Source of the DNA: an uncultured Ruminococcus sp.
GTDB lineage: Bacteria; Bacillota; Clostridia; Oscillospirales; Ruminococcaceae
Direction: 5' to 3'
DNA: 49,057 bases
Assembly (NCBI GenBank): GCA_947624255.1
Contig: CANQJO010000013.1
Location: forward strand, 1-49,057
Shown: positions 42,341 through 49,057 of the stretch, piece after piece
How the letters are laid out: every line of letters begins with the position of its first letter
How positions within the stretch are numbered: the first letter of the stretch is position 1
Position numbers and translations under genes: made by a program
The notes under the pieces: model-generated
Database searches by the model: none
Told to the model about the DNA's origin: nothing
The model's input: the letters and a program-made list of their open reading frames with translations, nothing else

Positions 42341-43645
42341 TCAATAATACACAACAAGCGTGTGGAGATCGTGCTCAGGTCTGAAATGGTAATGATCCTT
42401 TAGCAGATCAGCCTTAAGCTCCATATTTCTCACTTGTGTGAGCAGTTCATCATCTGTAAGGTCGGTATCGAATCTGACTATACAGTGCATACCTGCGCTG
42501 CTGCCCGAAACATCGGCATTTCTGAACAGCTCATTCTCAGAAACGAGTTTCATGAGGTAGTCTCTCCTGCTTTTGCAGTAACGGCGCAGCCGGCGGATAT
42601 GGCGCTCGAAACCTCCGCCCTCAATGAAGTGTGCAAGTGTATGCTGTTCAAATGTAGAAACAGGGCAGGAGAAGCTTTTCATTCGCTCTCTGAAACGGCT
42701 CAGAAGCGGCGGCGGAAGTATCATATAGCTTATTCTCATGGTCGGTGTCAGGCTTTTGCTGAATGTATTCATATATATCACCCTGTCAGTCACATCTATG
42801 CTGAACATGGGCGGTATCGGACGGCAGGACAGACGAAATTCGCTGTCGTAATCGTCCTCGATGATATATCTCCCCTCGGCAGCCCAGCCGAGCAGGGAGT
42901 ATCTTTTTCCTACAGATGTCACAACTCCCGTGGGAAAATGGTGTGACGGCGAAATATGTACTACATCGGCGTTTGAATTTTTCAGTGCATCTACATCTAT
43001 TCCGTCGTCCTGTACGGGGATCCATTCACAGCGCATACCGAGACTTCCGTAAATATCGGCGATCCTGCTGTATCCCGGTTCTTCAACAGCGATCACGGAC
43101 TGATCTCCGAGAAGTATGCGAATAAGTATGTATAGATATTCTGTTCCTGCGCCTATTATTATCTGCTCAGGTTTGACCTCCATATTTCTGAAACTCCTGA
43201 GATGATCGGCGATAGCCTGTCTCAGCTCGTAAACGCCCTCAGCAGGAGGATCTTTCATCAAAGTGGTCTGCTTCATGGTCAGTTCTTCACGGATCAGCTT
43301 GGCCCATGCCGTAAACGGGAAAAGCTCCGATAATTTATTATTTCCGGAGGAATATTCCTCGGCGGAGATCTCATTCTTTTTTATTTTCTGTACGGGCATA
43401 TCGGGCAGACGCTCCGCATAATAGCCTTTTTTTGGGAGAGCCTTTATATATCCCTCAGCTATAAGCTGAGCGTAGGCATTCTCCACGGTGATAACGCTGA
43501 CACCAAGATTTTCCGCAAGGCTGCGCTTTGAGGGCAGCTTTTTTCCGCTTTCTATAATGCCGCTTTCGATATCCTCCTTAATAAAATCATATATCTGGAT
43601 ATAAACAGGTTCAGATGCGTTTCGGTCTATTTCATACATAAGCAT
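42341..43645 (-). CDS. pdxR: PdxR-type MocR regulator
   Basis: This 434-residue regulator has an N-terminal GntR helix-turn-helix (about 1-75; KKLPSKRSLAENLGVSVITV) and a fold-type-I aminotransferase-like domain (about 100-434) that binds PLP through the Lys in NTFSKSLTPTMRI. PdxR proteins sense PLP and control pdxST, which lies directly divergent here. The start at 43645 follows AGAGGAGC; an ATG two codons on is possible. The 3' end nearly meets that of the mutase-like gene. Confidence 0.92.
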   Translation of the reverse strand: MLMYEIDRNASEPVYIQIYDFIKEDIESGIIESGKKLPSKRSLAENLGVSVITVENAYAQLIAEGYIKALPKKGYYAERLPDMPVQKIKKNEISAEEYSSGNNKLSELFPFTAWAKLIREELTMKQTTLMKDPPAEGVYELRQAIADHLRSFRNMEVKPEQIIIGAGTEYLYILIRILLGDQSVIAVEEPGYSRIADIYGSLGMRCEWIPVQDDGIDVDALKNSNADVVHISPSHHFPTGVVTSVGKRYSLLGWAAEGRYIIEDDYDSEFRLSCRPIPPMFSIDVTDRVIYMNTFSKSLTPTMRISYMILPPPLLSRFRERMKSFSCPVSTFEQHTLAHFIEGGGFERHIRRLRRYCKSRRDYLMKLVSENELFRNADVSGSSAGMHCIVRFDTDLTDDELLTQVRNMELKADLLKDHYHFRPEHDLHTLVVYY

Positions 43646-43659
43646 AGTATCAGCTCCTC

Positions 43660-43703
43660 TGACCTTATCAGATATATTTGAATTGGATATTGCAGTAAGG
43701 TCA
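43660..43703. promoter_or_regulatory. Candidate PdxR operator
   Basis: TGACCTTA (43660-43667) and TAAGGTCA (43696-43703) are perfect 8-base inverted repeats 28 bases apart. The right half lies directly behind the pdxS -35 box and at the expected pdxR start point; the left lies in the pdxR leader. MocR regulators often bind spaced repeats in such regions. Confidence 0.6.
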
Positions 43704-43718
43704 CAATCAAAGTATACT
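43690..43718 (+). promoter_or_regulatory. pdxST promoter
   Basis: TTGCAG (43690-43695) and TATACT (43713-43718) are 17 bases apart. The -10 box shares the palindrome AGTATACT with the divergent pdxR promoter. Confidence 0.7.
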
Positions 43719-43739
43719 ATAAATATCGGCTGATGTCAA
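43711..43739 (-). promoter_or_regulatory. pdxR promoter, overlapping that of pdxST
   Basis: On the minus strand, TTGACA (43734-43739) and TATACT (43711-43716) are 17 bases apart. The two promoters face each other across one palindromic -10 box, so polymerase can occupy only one at a time. Confidence 0.65.
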
Positions 43740-43768
43740 GCCGAAAAAAAGGTTTAGGAGAGATCACT

Positions 43769-44644
43769 ATGGAAAAAAATCGTTATGAGCTTAATAAAGA
43801 GCTTGCCCGGATGTTAAAGGGCGGCGTAATAATGGATGTCACAACTCCCGAGCAGGCACGCATCGCAGAGGCATCGGGTGCTTGCGCTGTTATGGCTCTT
43901 GAAAGGATACCTGCCGATATAAGAGCAGCAGGCGGTGTCGCAAGAATGAGCGATCCTGCAATGATAAAAGAGATACAGGATTCTGTCAGCATTCCGGTCA
44001 TGGCTAAGTGCCGTATCGGACATACGATAGAGGCACGCATACTCGAAGCAATTGAGATCGATTATATTGATGAAAGTGAAGTCCTTTCTCCTGCCGATGA
44101 TGTTTATCACGTTGATAAAACTCAGTTCAGCGTACCTTTTGTATGCGGTGCAAAAGATATCGGAGAGGCTCTGCGCCGTATCTCTGAGGGAGCTGCCATG
44201 ATAAGGACAAAGGGCGAACCCGGTACAGGCGATGTGGTGCAGGCTGTCCGTCACATGAGGACTATGCAGAAGCAGATATCTCACATCGTTTCACTGCGTG
44301 AGGATGAGCTGTATGAAGAAGCAAAGGAGCTGCGTGTTCCCACCGATCTTGTAAAATATGTGCATGATAACGGCAAACTTCCTGTTGTTAATTTTGCGGC
44401 AGGCGGAATTGCAACTCCTGCCGATGCCGCACTTATGATGAGCCTCGGCGCAGAGGGAGTATTTGTCGGTTCGGGAATATTCAGCTCAGGAGATCCGGAA
44501 AAAAGAGCAGCCGCAATAGTAAGGGCGACAGCAGATTGGCAGAATTATCCGCTTATTGCCGAGGTATCGGAAAATCTCGGCAAGGCTATGGTGGGCATAA
44601 ATGCTGATGAGATCGCTCTGCTTATGGCTGAAAGGGGAAAATAA
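43769..44644 (+). CDS. pdxS: Pyridoxal 5'-phosphate synthase, PdxS subunit
   Basis: This 291-residue synthase subunit builds PLP from ribose 5-phosphate, glyceraldehyde 3-phosphate and ammonia. The lysines are in VMAKCRIGH and [34 protein letters not shown] and [10 protein letters not shown] complete the phosphate sites. The family usually reads KARIGH or KCRIGH. The start at 43769 follows AGGAGAG; the frame is open to 43733. Its stop overlaps the pdxT start (TAATG). Confidence 0.97.
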   Translation: MEKNRYELNKELARMLKGGVIMDVTTPEQARIAEASGACAVMALERIPADIRAAGGVARMSDPAMIKEIQDSVSIPVMAKCRIGHTIEARILEAIEIDYIDESEVLSPADDVYHVDKTQFSVPFVCGAKDIGEALRRISEGAAMIRTKGEPGTGDVVQAVRHMRTMQKQISHIVSLREDELYEEAKELRVPTDLVKYVHDNGKLPVVNFAAGGIATPADAALMMSLGAEGVFVGSGIFSSGDPEKRAAAIVRATADWQNYPLIAEVSENLGKAMVGINADEIALLMAERGK

Positions 44645-45216
44645 TGAATATAGGTATACTTGCCGTTCAGGGAGCATTTGCCGAACATTCGGAATGTATC
44701 TCAAAGCTTGGGGCAGAGCCTGTGCTTATCCGCAATACCGGAGATATACACAATATTGACGGTCTTATACTTCCGGGAGGAGAAAGCACAGTGCAGCACA
44801 GACTTCTGAATGAAACAGGCTTGTTTCAGCCGCTCCGTGAGATGATATCCAACGGCTTGCCTGTGCTTGCGACCTGTGCCGGAATGATAATCCTCGCTCA
44901 GCATATATGCGGTGGAGAAGAGCCATGCTTCGGACTTTTGCCTGTCAGTGTGTGCAGAAATGCATACGGCAGACAGCTCGGGAGCTTTTCGACAGTGGGG
45001 AATATCGGCAGCATAAGCGATTTTCCGATGCGGTTTATTCGTGCTCCGTATGTGGAAAGGGTATGCTCGGATAACGTCAGGATACTAAATATAACGGACG
45101 ACAGGATCACTGCCGTCCGTTACAAAAGCATTACTGCGCTTGCCTTTCACCCTGAGCTTACGGATGATCTCCGCATACACAGAGAATTCCTCGATACAGT
45201 AGGGAAGTCGTGTTAA
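44644..45216 (+). CDS. pdxT: Pyridoxal 5'-phosphate synthase glutaminase, PdxT
   Basis: This 190-residue class-I glutaminase feeds ammonia to PdxS. GILAVQGAFAEHSE and LPGGESTVQHRL form the oxyanion and substrate region, the nucleophile Cys is in ATCAGMIIL, and the His-Glu pair is in AFHPELTDD. It is coupled to pdxS by a one-base overlap. Its stop overlaps that of the convergent clpB by 3-4 bases, with no terminator between. Confidence 0.96.
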   Translation: MNIGILAVQGAFAEHSECISKLGAEPVLIRNTGDIHNIDGLILPGGESTVQHRLLNETGLFQPLREMISNGLPVLATCAGMIILAQHICGGEEPCFGLLPVSVCRNAYGRQLGSFSTVGNIGSISDFPMRFIRAPYVERVCSDNVRILNITDDRITAVRYKSITALAFHPELTDDLRIHREFLDTVGKSC

Positions 45217-47816
45217 GAGCAGCTTATTATTTCTGCACGAGGTTCGCCGTCTTCAAGATAAATTGATATCGTATCACCCGGAGCAGGAGTATCGGATATG
45301 ATCGTCTTCGCTGCAAGAGTTTCAATATTGCGCTGAATAAATCTCCTCAGCGGACGTGCGCCAAAGGTCGGATCAAATCCGCATTCAGCGATATATTTCT
45401 TCACCTCGTCAGTGAACGTTATCTCAATGCGCATATCCTGCAATCGCTTTTTCAGCTCACCGAGCATGAGATCAATGATCGAGTATATCTCTCTGCCTGT
45501 AAGCGGCTTGAAGAAAATGATCTCGTCAAGACGGTTCAGGAATTCGGGACGGAAATTCTTCCTGAGAAGCTCCTCGGCTTTGTCCTTGGCGGACTGTGTT
45601 ATCTCTCCGTCTTCGCCTATACCCTCAAGGATATACGGCGAACCAATGTTCGAGGTCAGTATAATGACGGTATTTTTGAAATCGACCGTCCGTCCCTGAG
45701 AGTCGGTAACTCTGCCGTCATCAAGTATCTGGAGCAGGATATTGAAGACCTCCGGATCAGCCTTTTCGATCTCATCAAACAATACAACGGAATACGGCTT
45801 GCGGCGCACAGCCTCCGTGAGCTGACCGCCCTCCTCGTAGCCTACGTATCCGGGAGGCGCACCGATCAGGCGGCTGACACTGAACTTGTCCATATATTCG
45901 CTCATGTCGATACGTACGATGCTTTTTTCGTCATCGAAAAGAATTTCTGATAATGCCTTTGCAAGCTCGGTTTTGCCCACGCCCGTAGGACCGAGGAAAA
46001 GGAACGAGCCTATAGGTCTGTCGGGTGACTGTATACCTGCACGTGAACGTATAACGGCATCGCTCACTTTCCGAACAGCCTCGTCCTGCCCGATAACACG
46101 CTTATGAAGCAGCTCCTCCATACCGAGGAGCTTTTTCTTTTCGCCCTCCATGAGTTTTGATACGGGGATACCCGTCCAGCGGCATACGATCTCAGCAATT
46201 TCGTCTTCGGTAACTTCATTCCTGAGCAGCCTTGTATCATCGTTGAGGTTATTCTTCTCCAGCTCAGTGAGTTTATTTTTAAGCTGAGGAAGTCTGCCGT
46301 ATTTCAGCTCGGCAGCTTTATTGAGGTCGTACTCACGTTCGGCGGTTGCTATCGCAGCATTTACCTCCTCTATCTCTTCACGCAGCTTTTGTATCGAATT
46401 GATGTCGTTCTTCTCCTTTTCAAGCTGAGCATTCATCTCCTTGAACTTGTCACGCAGGTCGGCAAGCTCACGCTTGATATTATCAAGATTAGCCTGAGCA
46501 ATGCTGTCGCTTTCTTTTTTCAGAGCAGCCTCCTCAATTTCAAGCTGAATTATTTTTCGTGAAATGACGTCCATTTCGGTAGGCATTGAACCGATCTCGG
46601 TACAGATAGTCGCACAAGCCTCATCTATCAGATCTATCGCCTTGTCAGGCAGAAAACGGTCGCTGATATAGCGGTCGGAAAGCGTTGCCGCAGAGACAAT
46701 GGCACTGTCATGTATCTTCACGCCATGATATACCTCGTAGCGCTCCTTTAATCCCCTTAGAATTGAGATCGTATCTTCAACGCTCGGTTCGCCCACAAGG
46801 ACAGGCTGAAAACGTCTTTCAAGCGCAGGATCTTTCTCGATATATTTGCGGTACTCGTTGAGAGTTGTCGCACCGATACAATGGAGCTCTCCTCTTGCAA
46901 GCATGGGCTTCAGCAGATTTCCGGCATCCATTGCACCGTCGGTCTTTCCCGCACCCACAATGGTATGAAGCTCGTCAATAAAGAGAAGTATTCTTCCGGA
47001 GCTTGACTTTATCTCGTTGAGAACGGCTTTCAGACGCTCTTCAAATTCACCACGATATTTTGCGCCTGCGATGAGCGCTCCCATATCAAGGGCAAATATT
47101 TTGTGATCTTTCAGGCTCTCAGGCACATCACCTTTGACTATTCTCAGAGCAAGACCCTCGGCTATGGCAGTTTTTCCGACACCCGGCTCACCGATGAGTA
47201 CGGGATTGTTTTTTGTTTTACGTGAAAGTATGCGGATAACGTTTCTTATTTCGCTGTCACGACCTATAACGGGATCGAGCTTGTTTTTACGTGCAAGACC
47301 TACAAGCTCCTGACCGTATTTTGCGAGCACATCATAGGTATCTTCCGGATTTTCGCTTGTGACGTGAGAATTACCCCGAACCTCCATCAATGCGCCGAGG
47401 AATTTTTCACGGTCGATGCCGAATGACGACATGACCTGCATTACCTCTTTGCTTCGGCAGTCGATGAGGGCAAGCATGATATGCTCTACCGAGACAAACT
47501 CGTCCTTCATGCTGCCGGCGATCTCCTCAGCCGAACCAAGAAGGCGGTCAGCATCGGAGGAAAGCCCGATATTACTGCTCCTTCCGCTGCCTGTTACCTT
47601 TGGAAGAGTTCCTATTTTTTTGTCAGTTTCATTTTCAAACATACGGGTGTCGATATTCATTCTGCTCAGGAGCTGCGGTATAAGACCGTTTTCCTGTGTG
47701 ACGAGACCTGCAAGAAGATGTATCGGCTCGATAATGGAGTTCGACTGCATCAGAGCGATGCTCTGTGCCTTTTTGACAGCCTCGATCGACTTCTGAGTTA
47801 ATTTTTCAGCATTCAT
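45213..47816 (-). CDS. clpB: ClpB disaggregase
   Basis: This 867-residue AAA+ chaperone rescues aggregated proteins with DnaK. It has an N-terminal Clp repeat region (about 1-145), a first ATPase with GEPGVGKT and [13 protein letters not shown], a coiled-coil middle domain (about 400-525) with long Glu/Lys heptads, and a second ATPase with GPTGVGKT and [14 protein letters not shown]. The middle domain and lack of a ClpP-binding loop make it ClpB rather than ClpC. It lies 12 bases after a ribbon-helix-helix-like gene that shares its promoter. Confidence 0.96.
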   Translation of the reverse strand: MNAEKLTQKSIEAVKKAQSIALMQSNSIIEPIHLLAGLVTQENGLIPQLLSRMNIDTRMFENETDKKIGTLPKVTGSGRSSNIGLSSDADRLLGSAEEIAGSMKDEFVSVEHIMLALIDCRSKEVMQVMSSFGIDREKFLGALMEVRGNSHVTSENPEDTYDVLAKYGQELVGLARKNKLDPVIGRDSEIRNVIRILSRKTKNNPVLIGEPGVGKTAIAEGLALRIVKGDVPESLKDHKIFALDMGALIAGAKYRGEFEERLKAVLNEIKSSSGRILLFIDELHTIVGAGKTDGAMDAGNLLKPMLARGELHCIGATTLNEYRKYIEKDPALERRFQPVLVGEPSVEDTISILRGLKERYEVYHGVKIHDSAIVSAATLSDRYISDRFLPDKAIDLIDEACATICTEIGSMPTEMDVISRKIIQLEIEEAALKKESDSIAQANLDNIKRELADLRDKFKEMNAQLEKEKNDINSIQKLREEIEEVNAAIATAEREYDLNKAAELKYGRLPQLKNKLTELEKNNLNDDTRLLRNEVTEDEIAEIVCRWTGIPVSKLMEGEKKKLLGMEELLHKRVIGQDEAVRKVSDAVIRSRAGIQSPDRPIGSFLFLGPTGVGKTELAKALSEILFDDEKSIVRIDMSEYMDKFSVSRLIGAPPGYVGYEEGGQLTEAVRRKPYSVVLFDEIEKADPEVFNILLQILDDGRVTDSQGRTVDFKNTVIILTSNIGSPYILEGIGEDGEITQSAKDKAEELLRKNFRPEFLNRLDEIIFFKPLTGREIYSIIDLMLGELKKRLQDMRIEITFTDEVKKYIAECGFDPTFGARPLRRFIQRNIETLAAKTIISDTPAPGDTISIYLEDGEPRAEIISCS

Positions 47817-47828
47817 GGTCGTTTCCTC

Positions 47829-48470
47829 CTATATTATATATTTTTCAAGCATTGATCTATATTGTTCCTCCAGCCACGGTGAATGATCTTGAAGGCAGGC
47901 GGGATCTGCAAAATAAGTTTTCAGCGCACCGTTGAGAGCGTCAAGATAGCTGCTTATCGCACAGGCGGTATTTTCATCGTCAAGTCCGGTATTCAGAAAC
48001 TTTCTGGTGAAAGTCATCGGTGTGATATCGCTCAGCTCAGTATCGGGCATTATTTTGGCGAGTCGTTCCGATTCCATAGCCGACCAGTACAGAAAGAACG
48101 CTCCGAACATCTCAATAAGTTTTTCATTCATAGTTCTGACGCTGACACGGAGAGTTCCGATAAAGACATCGGGCGAGCGGTCAAGCTCCACACGGTAGCT
48201 TATCGTGGGGCGATATTTGTATTCGAGAGCCGTCCGCATCGTCATCAGCGATGCCGAACGCTGCTGCTGTATCTGAAAGCTCCTGCCGATATGCTCAGTC
48301 AGCGATCCAAAGATATCACGCATTCTCATTTCCGGAGTTATGCATGAAAGCTCTGCGGCAAGTATCTGATTTATCAGATTTGAACGGCTTGTCCCAAGAC
48401 GATACGCCTTTTCATCAACGGCTTTTATAACGTCATCCATAAGGACAAGGCTGTAAACACTCTTTTTCAT
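47829..48470 (-). CDS. Ribbon-helix-helix-like protein upstream of clpB
   Basis: This 213-residue soluble protein starts with a strand and two helices (VYSLVLMDDVIKAVDEKAYR, LGTSRSNLINQILA) that resemble a CopG/Arc-type DNA-binding domain. The rest (about 50-213) is mainly helical with a beta stretch near TISYRVELDRSPDVFIGTLR and no motif I know. It ends 12 bases before clpB and shares its only promoter, so it may be the regulator or a partner of clpB. GAGGTGAAACG precedes the start. Confidence 0.65.
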   Translation of the reverse strand: MKKSVYSLVLMDDVIKAVDEKAYRLGTSRSNLINQILAAELSCITPEMRMRDIFGSLTEHIGRSFQIQQQRSASLMTMRTALEYKYRPTISYRVELDRSPDVFIGTLRVSVRTMNEKLIEMFGAFFLYWSAMESERLAKIMPDTELSDITPMTFTRKFLNTGLDDENTACAISSYLDALNGALKTYFADPACLQDHSPWLEEQYRSMLEKYII

Positions 48471-48490
48471 CGTTTCACCTCACTAATAAT

Positions 48491-48518
48491 ATTATACACC
48501 AAAAAAATAATTTGTCAA
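48491..48518 (-). promoter_or_regulatory. Promoter of the clpB operon
   Basis: On the minus strand, TTGACA (48513-48518) and TATAAT (48491-48496) are 16 bases apart, both perfect hexamers. I see neither a CIRCE element nor a CtsR box nearby. The 5' UTR is only about 15 nt. Confidence 0.8.
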
Positions 48519-48856
48519 TCGAATTATATAATATTTCACACAATTTTCACAATCATATTTGAATGATATATCATATCGGCAGCGTGACGGCGCACCAAAT
48601 CACGCCGCACCATTTCTGAGCAGGGAACAGGTCGTCACACGCATGATACTAAACGGAGGACTTTATATTGAATAAGTAGTGTGTTGTTGCAGATCTACAC
48701 GGTTACACACTTTACACACAACGTTATATCTGCATGGATCCCGTTTGACAGGAAGAAGTTTCATCCGTATATCACTTTGCTGCGGAATGCACGGAAATAC
48801 GGACAGATCCCGTTTCGCATATTTCGCATCGCAGCTTTTTGCCGGGACAAGCTGCA
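48519..48856. other. Intergenic stretch without a recognisable gene
   Basis: Besides the clpB promoter at its left end, I see no convincing gene. GGAGGACTTTATA followed by TTG (48673) looks like a translation start, but it runs into TAG after three codons. Short overlapping frames on both strands have no family look. It may hold a decayed gene. Confidence 0.4.
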
Positions 48857-49057
48857 TCAGATGCCTGTGAAATAAATATCAGCCAGAATGATTGCTGATT
48901 CGGTTAAATCTTCCTTGCCTTTCCATGCACAAATAAAACGTATCACTGCATCATACGGTGTATACCCTGATGCGATCAGTTGTTTTACATTTTCATTGCA
49001 TTTAGACGAGAATTGGAGCACAGGTGTAAGCCTGCCGTTCCACTTCACATACAGCCG
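48857..49057 (-). CDS. C-terminal end of an unrecognised gene, cut by the right edge
   Basis: The minus-strand frame is open from the window edge to a TGA at 48857 and gives about 66 residues, including RLYVKWNGRLTPVLQF and GYTPYDAVIRFICAWKGKE. It is mixed hydrophobic and charged with no membrane segment. I do not recognise it. A GTG at 49048 could be a start, but the open frame beyond it suggests a longer protein entering from outside. Confidence 0.4.
   Translation of the reverse strand, partial: RLYVKWNGRLTPVLQFSSKCNENVKQLIASGYTPYDAVIRFICAWKGKEDLTESAIILADIYFTGI

Noticed and set aside
48470..48560. CtsR box or CIRCE upstream of the clpB operon
   Set aside because: No GGTCAAA tandem and no TTAGCACTC inverted repeat could be found on either strand.
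48663..48875. Several overlapping 60-residue frames on both strands near the right end
   Set aside because: No ribosome site fits, no family look; at most a decayed gene.
1..49057. tRNA or rRNA genes
   Set aside because: I looked for T-arm and rRNA-like conserved stretches and saw none; a covariance-model scan would be needed to exclude a tRNA fully.

Overview
The window reads as chromosomal DNA of a cellulosome-forming Ruminococcus, most likely Ruminococcus flavefaciens or a close relative. The diagnostic evidence is the left end: a multi-cohesin scaffoldin ending in an X module plus dockerin (ScaB type), a second secreted protein ending in the same kind of X module plus dockerin (CttA position), and a single-cohesin protein with a C-terminal cell-wall sorting signal (ScaE type). 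This order, scaB-cttA-scaE, is the known R. flavefaciens sca cluster. A dockerin-bearing GH9 cellulase about 9 kb away, Firmicutes-type promoters and ribosome binding sites, and split or Firmicutes-specific genes (MetH activation domain, DUF4364, YdbC, PdxR-PdxST) agree with this.

Layout. 1-7600 (+): 3' part of scaB, cttA with two strong promoters and a folded leader, and scaE, closed by a bidirectional terminator. 7646-8377 (-): TtcA-like PP-loop protein. 8526-15091 (+): galE, a DUF2500-like membrane protein, ung, metF, the separate MetH activation domain, an orphan solute-binding lipoprotein and an SDR epimerase. 15163-21748 (-): two membrane proteins, the GH9 cellulase behind a TrpR-like YerC gene, a zinc phospholipase C-like protein and an orphan DNA methyltransferase. 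21836-22173 (-): RNase P RNA. 22257-24055 (-): an RCC1-repeat protein and a membrane protein. 24055-28799 (-): fhs-tsaE-tsaB-DUF2262-rpiB-upp-membrane protein, tightly packed. 29002-32936 (-): aroB-aroA-aroC-DUF4364 from a consensus promoter. 33117-35170 (-): AraC regulator, a small membrane protein and an OGG-type glycosylase. 35289-37885 (+): TPM-like lipoprotein, small alarmone synthetase, a DUF6514-like protein and the PC4-like YdbC. 37922-39826 (-): ydbS-ydbT. 39921-42336 (+): an AGCS symporter and a degenerate phosphohexomutase. 42341-45216: pdxR divergent from pdxST. 45213-48470 (-): a ribbon-helix-helix-like gene and clpB. The last approximately 500 bases hold only the C-terminal end of an unrecognised gene.

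Functional picture. ScaE, presumably sortase-anchored, should hold both ScaB (cellulosome) and the CttA-like protein (substrate adhesion) through their X-dockerins; the GH9 enzyme is a typical cargo. Most other genes are housekeeping: shikimate pathway, one-carbon metabolism, vitamin B6, tRNA t6A, nucleotide salvage and DNA repair.

The most interesting unexplained items are the unusual helical N-terminal region of the CttA-position protein and its structured leader; a family of small terminal-inverted-repeat elements at three intergenic sites; a phosphohexomutase homologue that has lost its catalytic motifs, with a start codon buried in a 10-bp palindrome; the overlapping divergent pdxR/pdxS promoters; a ribbon-helix-helix-like gene in front of clpB; and an RCC1 gene cut off mid-repeat next to rnpB. 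All calls come from reading the sequence; no database search was run.
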